The position numbers and the translations under genes were made by a program. From positions 1 to 5,793 of the forward strand of contig CANIBQ010000173.1 in assembly GCA_947465645.1 (NCBI GenBank): a DNA stretch of 5,793 bases, written 5' to 3'. Below the pieces are notes generated by a model, which was not told where the DNA came from, searched no databases, and worked only from the letters and a program-made list of their open reading frames with translations. Source of the stretch: Acidobacteriota bacterium (GTDB taxonomy: Bacteria; Acidobacteriota; Vicinamibacteria; Vicinamibacterales; UBA2999). Below, one piece after another: positions 1 to 5,793 of this stretch (position 1 is its first letter; every line of letters starts with the position of its first letter).

Positions 1-743
1 ACGTTGCGCCCGTGGTCGTTGAGCGCGCGCGCATCCGAGTGGGAGAAGATGACCGGCGCCTCGGAGACGCGGATCGCATCCTCCATCGTTCCGGGTGACG
101 TGTGGCTGAGATCGACGATCATGCCGAGGCGATTCATCTCGCGCACGACTTCCTCGCCGAACTTCGACAGCCCGCCGCTCTTCGGCTTGTCCGTGCCCGA
201 ATCGGCCCACGCGGTATTGGTGCTGTGCGTCAGCGTCAGGTAGCGCGCGCCGGCGGCGTGAAACATGCGCAGCGCGGCCAGCGAGTTGTCGATCGAGTGG
301 CCGCCTTCCATGCCGATGAGCGAGGCAATGCGTCCGGCCTTGAAGATGCGCTCGACGTCGGCGGCGGTGGTGGCGAGCTCGAACGTCTCGGGGTACTTGC
401 GGACCATCCGGTGCACGATGTCGATCTGCTCGAGCGTGGCGACGATCGCCGCCGGGCCCTGGATCATCACCGGAATGTAGACAGACCAGAACTGCCCACC
501 CACACCACCTGCGCGCAGGCGGGGAATGTCCGTCATCAGCTTCGGCTGCGGCACCCTGATGTCGAGCTTCGCAAGATCCCGCTCGGCATTGTGCTGTCGC
601 AGCGCCCACGGATAGTCGTTGTGGCCGTCGATGAGCGGAACCTGTTTGTGAAGAGCTCGAGCGCGCGCGAGGAAGTCGCCCTGCGCTGAGACGCCGGCCG
701 AACACACGATCAGGAAAATAGCGAGCCGGCGCGCGTGCTTCAT
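1..743 (-). CDS. M19 family membrane dipeptidase (renal dipeptidase-like), N-terminal part, runs off left edge
   Basis: I translated the minus strand from the ATG at 743-741; 247 codons are open to the window edge. Residues 1-20 are a Sec signal peptide (MKHARRLAIF, hydrophobic core, cleavage likely after VSA). The mature part carries the M19 zinc-site landmarks: DGHND (39-43; H41 and D43), GMEGGHSID (144-152; E146), LTHSTNTAW (171-179; H173), DLSH (211-214; H214) and FSHSDAR (233-239; H235). By family analogy these bind the two zinc ions and the substrate. Family members hydrolyse dipeptides, including ones with a D-residue at the C-terminal position, and are usually around 400 residues, so the C-terminal part is missing. 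LIVC at 11-14 is not a good lipobox because residue -1 is Val, so a soluble or periplasmic product is more likely than a lipoprotein. The start overlaps the upstream stop as ATGA, marking it as the distal gene of the cluster. Confidence 0.95.
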   Translation of the reverse strand, partial: MKHARRLAIFLIVCSAGVSAQGDFLARARALHKQVPLIDGHNDYPWALRQHNAERDLAKLDIRVPQPKLMTDIPRLRAGGVGGQFWSVYIPVMIQGPAAIVATLEQIDIVHRMVRKYPETFELATTAADVERIFKAGRIASLIGMEGGHSIDNSLAALRMFHAAGARYLTLTHSTNTAWADSGTDKPKSGGLSKFGEEVVREMNRLGMIVDLSHTSPGTMEDAIRVSEAPVIFSHSDARALNDHGRN

Positions 744-754
744 CGTGGCGCCTT
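740..754 (-). promoter_or_regulatory. ATGA stop/start overlap and weak ribosome site of the dipeptidase gene
   Basis: The TGA of the deacetylase gene (742-740) overlaps the ATG of the dipeptidase gene (743-741) in the string ATGA. An AAGG (minus strand, 754-751) sits seven bases before the ATG and can act as a weak Shine-Dalgarno. The arrangement is typical of termination-reinitiation coupling, and it fixes the dipeptidase start. Confidence 0.75.
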
Positions 755-3370
755 GGCGAGGCTGATCAGGTTCGCGAACTGACGGTAAGCGCCTGGCACG
801 CCGGCGGGAAGCTGGCGGAACCAGGCGTACGCGGTGTACACGTAGCGTCCCTTCCCGACATCCGCGTAGACCTCGCCGCCGTTACGCGGCGGTTCGCCGG
901 GATCCGCTGACGCGAGCAGCGGCACGTATCTCGGATCGAAGGTGTTGAACTCGTACAGATCCCGTTCCTGGACCCATCCGTTGAAGTCGGCCTCCGTGAT
1001 GCGGTTCGGAAAGGTGAACACAGGATGGTTGGGCGCGAGGATCCTTACAGCCGCGTTCTCATCCGTCACGCGAATGTTCATCGGCGCCGCGGCGGGATAC
1101 GGCGGCAGGCCTCTCGCCGTGTAATCGCCCTGCTGGTACTGGACGATCAGCGCGCCGCCGCGCTCCATGTACTGCCGCAGCCGGCCGTTGTTGGCGGCAA
1201 ACGCCGGCCGCGCTTCCGACGCCCGGATGCCGACGACGATCGTGTCGAATCGCGAGAGGTCGCCCGTCGCCAGCATCTCGTCGTCGATCATCGTCACGTC
1301 GAGTCCCATGCGGCGCAGGGCGTCTGGCACCTGGTCACCGCTCCCCATCAGGTAGCCGACCGTGGTCTGCGTCAGCTTGAGATCGAGCACTTGCGCTGTG
1401 GACGTGGCCGGCCAGTACAGCCGGTGCGTCTGGATGTGCGGGTACGCCACCTCCTGCATGTCGCGCGAGTAGGTCGTGGAGCCGACGACGGCCTCGGCGA
1501 CGATGTCGAACTTGCCTGCGGTGCGTCCAGCGGGTGCGGTCACGGTAAATGGCGTTGACGTCCTCTCGCCCTTGTTCGCGAACGCGAATGGAGCCTGGGC
1601 CGGCGTGGACGTCCACCCCTGCGGCAGCCGCAGCCGCAGCGTCCCCGTGATCGGCTGCGGCGAGAAGTTCGTCGCCCGCACGACGAGACGCTGCTGGTGT
1701 GCGCTCGTCCCGAGCGGGACGATCAGGAGGGGCGAGTCGAGACCGACGGTCACCGCGGGCACGACGTTGAACTCACGGCGAAGCTCACCGCGGATCCCGT
1801 CCGCGACGCGGTACTCGACCGGGCGCGAGACGTCGATGGCGGCACCGGCAATCGTGAGCGTCACGGTCGCCGTCATCAGCGGCGGCGCGAAGGGGAGTCC
1901 CTTCGGGGCGGCGTCCGACCAGCGATACGCGTCACCCTGTCGCGGCTGCTCGAGGTAGTACGGCTGGGTCGCCGTCGCGTTCGGCGCGACGGTCACCAGG
2001 TAGCGCGCGTCGCGCGTCGGCACCTCGCGGCGTCCTCCCTGGCCCTGCGGCGGCGCGGCTGGCGGTGCCTGATCGATCGTCCAGCCTGCTGGCGCCGTCA
2101 CACTGGACGCGCCGATTTCCACCGGCGCCCCCGGAGGGACGAACGTTCGCACGGAGACGACCACCGCACCGCCGGGGACCATCGTCTCCACATCCGAGAG
2201 CGGATCGACGACAGCGCCCGCGGCACGGACGAGGGCGTCGGCGAAGTCCTGTTCCTTGAACGCGAGTAGGAAGTCGGCATCGGCCCACGCGTCGGTCGTG
2301 CCCCCGGCGGCCTTCGCCGCCGCGCGCGCGGCGCGTGTGGCGTGCAGCCCGGTGGCCAGCACCGGAACGATGGCCGACGGATTGAGTGGTTCGTACTCGT
2401 CGAGCGCGCGCCTGGCGGCCGCGTCCATCGCCTGCAGTTCGGATCTGATGGCTCCATCAGGAAGGCCCGCAAGCGTTGCGAGGCCCGGCACGGTGACGTC
2501 GATCCCGTCGAACGCGGATTGCTCCTTCGCCACGGGCCCCAGAACGCTTTCGAGCAGGATCAGCCCGGAGATCGCCGGTCCGCGCATCTCGATCTGGCCC
2601 TGCTGCTGGGTCTTGTGCTGGCTTCGGCCCTCGATCGCGATCTCCGCGTAGCTGCGTCCGATGACCGGATCGAGCACGCCGGTCTGTACTTCGAGCGTCG
2701 CGCCCCCCGCGCCGGGGCCGAAGCCAACGCCTCGATAGAGCTTCTTTGCCTGCCAGGGACGGAGCCCTTCCTTCAACTGCCCGGGAAACTGCGCCGGGTC
2801 GCCCGCGGCCTTGAAGGCGAGCGGCGTGAGGCGTCCGGCCATCTGATGCTGGCCGTGGCCGTCGGCCGGCGTACCGCTCATCCGCGAGTTGACGACGAGC
2901 GGCCGGAAGGTGCGGATGACGCGTACCATGTCGTCGAGCGTCTCCTGCTCGTTCCACTTCATCTGCGCTTCGGCGAGCGTCTTCGAGAAGCCGTAGTCGA
3001 AGGTCCGCGTAAAGAATTGCTGCGCCCCGTCCAGCCGGCGCGCCTGCAGCAGCTCCTCGGTGCGGATGACGCCCAGCGCGTCGAAGAGCTCCGGGCCGAT
3101 GATGTTCTGGCCGCCTTCGCCGCGATTGAGCGAGAGATATCCAACGCGCGCGTTGTCTCCACGAGCGGTCCGCGCAAGCAGCGTCGAATCCTCATCGTCG
3201 GGATGCGCGCCGGTGTGGAGAAAGCTGGCCGTCGTCTGCAGGCGTTCGAGTGTCTGGGTCAGGCCGCTGGCACCGAAGTCGTACACGGGCCGGACCTGCG
3301 CGTCGATCGGCGCGCGCAGGAGCCACGCCGCGGCCATGACCACTGCGAAGAGCCCGGTGAATCGGCGCAT
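740..3370 (-). CDS. Exported multidomain PIG-L/LmbE-like N-acetylglucosaminyl deacetylase family protein
   Basis: 876 residues from ATG. Residues 1-24 are a Sec signal peptide (MRRFTGLFAV..., cleavage probably after DAQ or nearby). The PIG-L domain covers about 48-270: AHPDDE (55-60) gives H56 and D59 as likely zinc ligands and D58 as the likely base, and HGQH (172-175) supplies the third histidine. The conserved stretch LNRGEGGQN (81-89) is also present. Known family members remove N-acetyl groups from GlcNAc-containing glycoconjugates; the substrate here is unknown. After a helical stretch (about 300-385) come beta-rich segments at about 395-530 and a NEW3-like Ig-type domain at about 540-640, separated from the start of the protein by linkers such as PPAAPPQGQGG (435-445). 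The C-terminal 650-870 resembles a glutamine-amidotransferase/ThuA-like Rossmann fold (FDTIVVGIRA, 708-717; GGALIVQYQQGD, 738-749), but no nucleophile cysteine is present; in fact I see no cysteine in the whole protein. Single-domain PIG-L enzymes are about 220-300 residues, so this is the long architecture. It follows phoD after one base. Confidence 0.93.
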   Translation of the reverse strand: MRRFTGLFAVVMAAAWLLRAPIDAQVRPVYDFGASGLTQTLERLQTTASFLHTGAHPDDEDSTLLARTARGDNARVGYLSLNRGEGGQNIIGPELFDALGVIRTEELLQARRLDGAQQFFTRTFDYGFSKTLAEAQMKWNEQETLDDMVRVIRTFRPLVVNSRMSGTPADGHGQHQMAGRLTPLAFKAAGDPAQFPGQLKEGLRPWQAKKLYRGVGFGPGAGGATLEVQTGVLDPVIGRSYAEIAIEGRSQHKTQQQGQIEMRGPAISGLILLESVLGPVAKEQSAFDGIDVTVPGLATLAGLPDGAIRSELQAMDAAARRALDEYEPLNPSAIVPVLATGLHATRAARAAAKAAGGTTDAWADADFLLAFKEQDFADALVRAAGAVVDPLSDVETMVPGGAVVVSVRTFVPPGAPVEIGASSVTAPAGWTIDQAPPAAPPQGQGGRREVPTRDARYLVTVAPNATATQPYYLEQPRQGDAYRWSDAAPKGLPFAPPLMTATVTLTIAGAAIDVSRPVEYRVADGIRGELRREFNVVPAVTVGLDSPLLIVPLGTSAHQQRLVVRATNFSPQPITGTLRLRLPQGWTSTPAQAPFAFANKGERTSTPFTVTAPAGRTAGKFDIVAEAVVGSTTYSRDMQEVAYPHIQTHRLYWPATSTAQVLDLKLTQTTVGYLMGSGDQVPDALRRMGLDVTMIDDEMLATGDLSRFDTIVVGIRASEARPAFAANNGRLRQYMERGGALIVQYQQGDYTARGLPPYPAAAPMNIRVTDENAAVRILAPNHPVFTFPNRITEADFNGWVQERDLYEFNTFDPRYVPLLASADPGEPPRNGGEVYADVGKGRYVYTAYAWFRQLPAGVPGAYRQFANLISLAKAPR

Positions 3371-3374
3371 GTCA
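3368..3374 (-). other. phoD stop / deacetylase start junction (TGA-C-ATG)
   Basis: On the minus strand the phoD stop TGA (3374-3372) is followed by one C and then the ATG (3370-3368) of the deacetylase gene. The bases just upstream read ATCCTCCTGAC, pyrimidine-rich and without a Shine-Dalgarno. Initiation probably relies on ribosomes finishing phoD. The next protein begins directly with a good signal peptide, which supports this ATG. Confidence 0.8.
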
Positions 3375-4913
3375 GGAGGATAGCAGACGCGAAGAGCCGC
3401 GCTCGCACACCAGGCTCATCGCGCGCTTCTCGTCGTCTGCATGTGTCGCCACGGTCGGCACGAAATGCCAGTCGCTCTGAAGACGGTCGCGAGTGATGTC
3501 GAGCAGCACGTAGCCGTTGCTCTGGCCTTCGAGATATTTCAGGTGCGGCAGGCTCGCGCGCAGGCCCGGCTCGCCTGCGCGGAGCAGGGGATCGGTGAAG
3601 AGCGGCGGCGAGCTGATGGCCGGGGCGACGATCTCCACCGCCAGCGATCCGTCACCGGTGGCGGCGGTGTAGCCCTCCCACGCATTGCGAGGCACGTTGA
3701 AGCCCCACGAGCTGTGGACGTCGCCGGACAGAATGGCGACGTCGCGAATCCGCTCCTTGTCGATGAAGTCGATGACGCGCTCGCGCGCCGCCTGGTATCC
3801 ATCCCACGTGTCGGCGAGCACCACCGGACGACCCGGCAGCGCCAGTCGCGAGAACATCACCTGCTGTCCGATGAGGCGCCAGCCGGTGCCGCCGCGCTGC
3901 GACGACCGGAGCTGGTCGAAGAGCCATCGCTCCTGTGCACTCCCAAGCAGCGTCCGATCCGCACGGGAGAGGGCGGCGACATCAGCCGGCGCGACCTGCT
4001 GATCGCGCAGTCCTCGCGTGTCGAGCATGACGAGGTGCGCCAGCGATCCAAACCGGAAGCTTCGATACAGGTGGATGCCGCCGCCCGACTCGCGGATCGG
4101 CATCCATTCGAGGTAGGCGCGGTACGCCGCCGCCCTGCGCGTCGGCCAGTCACCCTCGCCCTGGTCGGGATTGTGATTCGCCGCGCCGCCGGACCAGGCG
4201 TCGTTGGTGAGCTCGTGGTCATCCCACACCGCGATGAATGGGTGGCGGGCGTGCGCGTTCTGGAGGTCGATGTCAGTGCGGTAGGTTGCGTAGCGGATGC
4301 GATAGTCGCTCAGCGTCACCGCTTCGCGGCGCGGCTCCGGAATCCGGAAGAGCGACGTGCCGTCGCCGTAGACGCCATTTTGAAATTCGTAGATGTAGTC
4401 GCCGACGTGGACGACCGCGTCGAGGTCGTCGCGGTTGGCGAGGCACCAGTAGACGTTGAAGAATCCGGAGGGGTAGTTCGAGCAGCACACGTGCGCGAGG
4501 CGGACGCGATCGGCCGCCGAGGGCAGCGTCTTCGTGCGTCCGACGCGGGACCGCTCTTTCCCCATCTCGAACGCGTAGAAGTACGGCCGCCCGGCGTCCA
4601 GGCCGCCGGCGTCAACCTTCACCGTGAAATCGCGCGCGGCCGACGTGCGGGCGGTACCGCGCCGCACCACCTTCGTCAGGCCCTCATCGGAGGCGACCAG
4701 CCATCGCACCTCGACGGGTCCTGCCCCTGCGTCAGCCGCCGGCGTCACGCGCGTCCAGAGGATGACGCGGTCAGCCAAAGGATCCCCGCTCGCCACGCCG
4801 TGCCGGAATATCGGCGATCCGCCCGGTGTCCCGGTCTGCGCGTCCAGCAGCGCCGGCAGGCACACGCTCGACGCAGCCGCGGTCCAGAGGAATTGCCGGC
4901 GGGAAAGCGTCAC
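3372..4913 (-). CDS. phoD: PhoD-type alkaline phosphatase / phosphodiesterase, TAT-exported
   Basis: 513 residues from GTG at 4913. The start was chosen because it places the twin-arginine motif SRRQFLW at residues 4-10, followed by a hydrophobic segment ending near LLDAQ (22-26). The frame stays open to an ATG at 5228, but that extension is an arginine-rich translation of repeat DNA and would put the TAT motif over 100 residues in. Domains: N-terminal PhoD region (HGVASGDP, 38-45) and metallophosphatase core from about 135. Motifs are CCSNYPSG (143-150, with C144 aligned to the iron-binding Cys of Bacillus PhoD by my reading), HVGDYIYE (169-176), WDDHE (230-234) and GDVHSSW (397-403). The C-terminal CERGSS (503-508) is usual for the family. 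These enzymes hydrolyse phosphomonoesters and phosphodiesters, including teichoic acids, with Fe and Ca, and are folded before TAT export. It is the first gene of the minus-strand cluster. No Shine-Dalgarno precedes the GTG; a hairpin ends four bases before it. A different start is possible but less likely. Confidence 0.93.
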   Translation of the reverse strand: MTLSRRQFLWTAAASSVCLPALLDAQTGTPGGSPIFRHGVASGDPLADRVILWTRVTPAADAGAGPVEVRWLVASDEGLTKVVRRGTARTSAARDFTVKVDAGGLDAGRPYFYAFEMGKERSRVGRTKTLPSAADRVRLAHVCCSNYPSGFFNVYWCLANRDDLDAVVHVGDYIYEFQNGVYGDGTSLFRIPEPRREAVTLSDYRIRYATYRTDIDLQNAHARHPFIAVWDDHELTNDAWSGGAANHNPDQGEGDWPTRRAAAYRAYLEWMPIRESGGGIHLYRSFRFGSLAHLVMLDTRGLRDQQVAPADVAALSRADRTLLGSAQERWLFDQLRSSQRGGTGWRLIGQQVMFSRLALPGRPVVLADTWDGYQAARERVIDFIDKERIRDVAILSGDVHSSWGFNVPRNAWEGYTAATGDGSLAVEIVAPAISSPPLFTDPLLRAGEPGLRASLPHLKYLEGQSNGYVLLDITRDRLQSDWHFVPTVATHADDEKRAMSLVCERGSSRLLSS

Positions 4914-4914
4914 G

Positions 4915-4960
4915 GGACTGATCGTAGTCCGAACACGAAACGGCGGGACTACACGATCAG
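4915..4960 (-). promoter_or_regulatory. Inverted repeat / stem-loop just upstream of the phoD start
   Basis: The plus-strand arm CTGATCGTAGTCC (4918-4930) pairs with GGACTACACGATCAG (4946-4960): 13 bp of stem with a 2-nt bulge and a 15-nt loop. In phoD transcript sense the stem ends four bases before the GTG. A second, competing pairing exists because GGACT recurs at 4915-4919 and can pair with AGTCC at 4926-4930. CGGGACT is also a direct repeat at 4913-4919 and 4944-4950, 31 bp apart. There is no U-run, so an intrinsic terminator is unlikely. It may be a dyad operator or a leader hairpin affecting initiation. A TACGAT inside the stem (minus strand, 4926-4921) could serve as a -10 for a leaderless transcript, but it has no good -35. 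Confidence 0.6.
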
Positions 4961-4970
4961 ATGGGGGCGC

Positions 4971-5096
4971 CGCCCGCCGCGGCCTTGTCGGCCTGCGCCG
5001 CCGACTCGCCGCCTTCGCGCTACGCGCTTCGGCGCGCCAAGCCACATGCCGGGAAATCGCCCTCCGACTCGCCGTCCTTCCGCTGACGCGTTGACT
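4971..5096 (-). repeat. Diverged repeat, copy A (inverted relative to copy B)
   Basis: Read on the minus strand from 5096 to 4971, this shares collinear blocks with copy B: AGTCAACGCG (5096-5087, identical), GCGATTTCC (5060-5052, identical), CGGCATGT (5051-5044, identical), then 5004-4971 matching 30 of 34 bases. Copy A holds an extra segment at about 5043-5005 containing the near-palindrome GCGCTACGCGC (plus strand). The order and orientation of the blocks make chance similarity unlikely. It is non-coding in my view, although it keeps the phoD frame open upstream of the real start. Confidence 0.7.
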
Positions 5097-5177
5097 AGAA
5101 GCTGATTCGAGGCAACGTCTGTCAGGCGCAATCGGACCTTCAGTGGTAATCCGGGCGCCGGAGTGCACACGGACCGA

Positions 5178-5268
5178 AGTCAACGCGGAAGACTCGCTCC
5201 GCGCGATTTCCGGATCTCGGCGCGGCATGTTCCGACGGCGGCACAGGCCGACAAGACCGCGGCGAGCG
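5178..5268 (+). repeat. Diverged repeat, copy B (inverted partner of copy A)
   Basis: The plus-strand blocks AGTCAACGCG (5178-5187), GCGATTTCC (5203-5211), CGGCATGT (5223-5230) and 5235-5268 (30 of 34 bases) occur in the same order as on the minus strand of copy A. Together with the 81-bp spacer at 5097-5177 the pair forms an imperfect palindrome of about 298 bp. No target-site duplication or transposase is visible. A third isolated CGCGATTTCCG at 5343-5353 matches copy B over 11 bases but does not extend. Confidence 0.7.
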
Positions 5269-5590
5269 TCGGTAACGAATGGCCTGCAAGTCTTCCGAAC
5301 AGGCCTGGTAATCCAGGAAGCCCTGCTGCGTCCTGTCTCTTACGCGATTTCCGTGGGGTTGTCCCCGCGAGCCAGAAACACGCTTGTGCCCAGATACGCG
5401 GCAGCGGTGGAGAAGTGTTATGCAGGTCGGCCCAATCGACGATCGTGGGGCTCCATTGCTTCAAACAAATGCCTGCGCACGTAGAACTTGCCGGATATCC
5501 CCGGTCTGGCGGGTTCGGCGTTATGCTGCGGGCGTCGCAGGGTTACCGAGATATGCCGGTCGGCCTACTACTAGTTGGGCAGACATCGTC
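5269..5590. other. Gene-free stretch with small hairpins only
   Basis: Frames open here on both strands have no recognisable family signature and no convincing start signals, so I call no gene. Visible structure: hairpin CCTGG-TAAT-CCAGG (5304-5317); GC-rich hairpin CGTGGGG-TTGT-CCCCGCG (5352-5369, one G-U pair) without a T-run; the palindrome GGATATCC (5493-5500); and a loose direct repeat, GATATCCCCGGTC (5494-5506) versus GATATGCCGGTC (from 5549). Neighbouring genes diverge away from this stretch, so terminators are not expected. I see no tRNA or CRISPR array. Confidence 0.5.
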
Positions 5591-5591
5591 G

Positions 5592-5793
<202 letters not shown>

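Noticed and set aside
102..689. 195-codon plus-strand frame
   Set aside because: It is antisense to the dipeptidase gene, whose zinc-site motifs are all in order on the minus strand.
702..705. Lipoprotein signal (LIVC) in the dipeptidase
   Set aside because: The residue before Cys is Val rather than Gly, Ala or Ser, and a good signal peptidase I site (VSA) follows six residues later.
2342..3496. 384-codon plus-strand frame opposite the deacetylase gene
   Set aside because: Antisense shadow with no recognisable domain; it crosses the phoD/deacetylase junction.
3441..5105. 554-codon open frame on the plus strand opposite phoD
   Set aside because: It is rich in Arg, Val, Ala, Asp and His with no family motif, and lies antisense to a gene with intact PhoD motifs. 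Codon bias in G+C-rich genes commonly leaves the opposite strand open.
4914..5228. N-terminal extension of PhoD to an ATG at 5228
   Set aside because: The translation is arginine-rich low-complexity sequence from the repeat region, and it would bury the TAT signal more than 100 residues inside the protein.
5352..5369. Intrinsic terminator
   Set aside because: A GC-rich stem is present, but no T-run follows on either strand and both flanking genes are transcribed away from it.
5417..5580. Possible integron attC site (GTTATGC at 5417 and 5519, GTTGGGC at 5574-5580)
   Set aside because: GTTGGGC fits the GTTRRRY core, but no paired RYYYAAC core with complementary inner boxes lies upstream; GCCCAAT at 5432 does not match and its flank does not pair.

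Overview
The window is G+C-rich bacterial DNA. A run of three minus-strand genes for exported hydrolases fills positions 1-4913. A 722-base gene-free stretch follows (4914-5635), and the first part of a plus-strand toxin gene runs off the right edge. The gene set (a long multidomain PIG-L deacetylase, a TAT-exported PhoD phosphatase, an M19 dipeptidase, a BrnT toxin) and the composition would fit a soil Acidobacteriota, perhaps class Vicinamibacteria. That is inference; nothing here fixes the taxonomy.

The minus-strand cluster is transcribed right to left. First is a PhoD-type alkaline phosphatase/phosphodiesterase (start GTG at 4913, TAT signal). After one base comes an 876-residue exported PIG-L/LmbE-like deacetylase (3370-740), whose stop overlaps the start of an M19 membrane dipeptidase by four bases (ATGA). 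Only the N-terminal 247 codons of the dipeptidase are in the window. The junctions suggest one operon with coupled translation. All three products appear to be exported metallo-hydrolases, so a nutrient-scavenging or envelope-degrading role outside the cytoplasm is reasonable but not shown.

The gene-free stretch is structured. A 13-bp inverted repeat with a 2-nt bulge ends four bases before the phoD start. Next is a pair of diverged repeats in inverted orientation (4971-5096 and 5178-5268) around an 81-bp spacer. They resemble a decayed MITE-like or palindromic dispersed element, and they create a false N-terminal extension of the phoD reading frame. The rest (5269-5590) shows only small hairpins.

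At the right edge a GTG at 5636 opens a BrnT-family ribonuclease toxin gene. A -10-like TATGAT placed for leaderless transcription precedes it, and three TGACGT/ACGTCA half-sites start exactly 20 bp apart (5592, 5612, 5632), a plausible operator for a BrnA-type autorepressor. The partner antitoxin would lie beyond the window.
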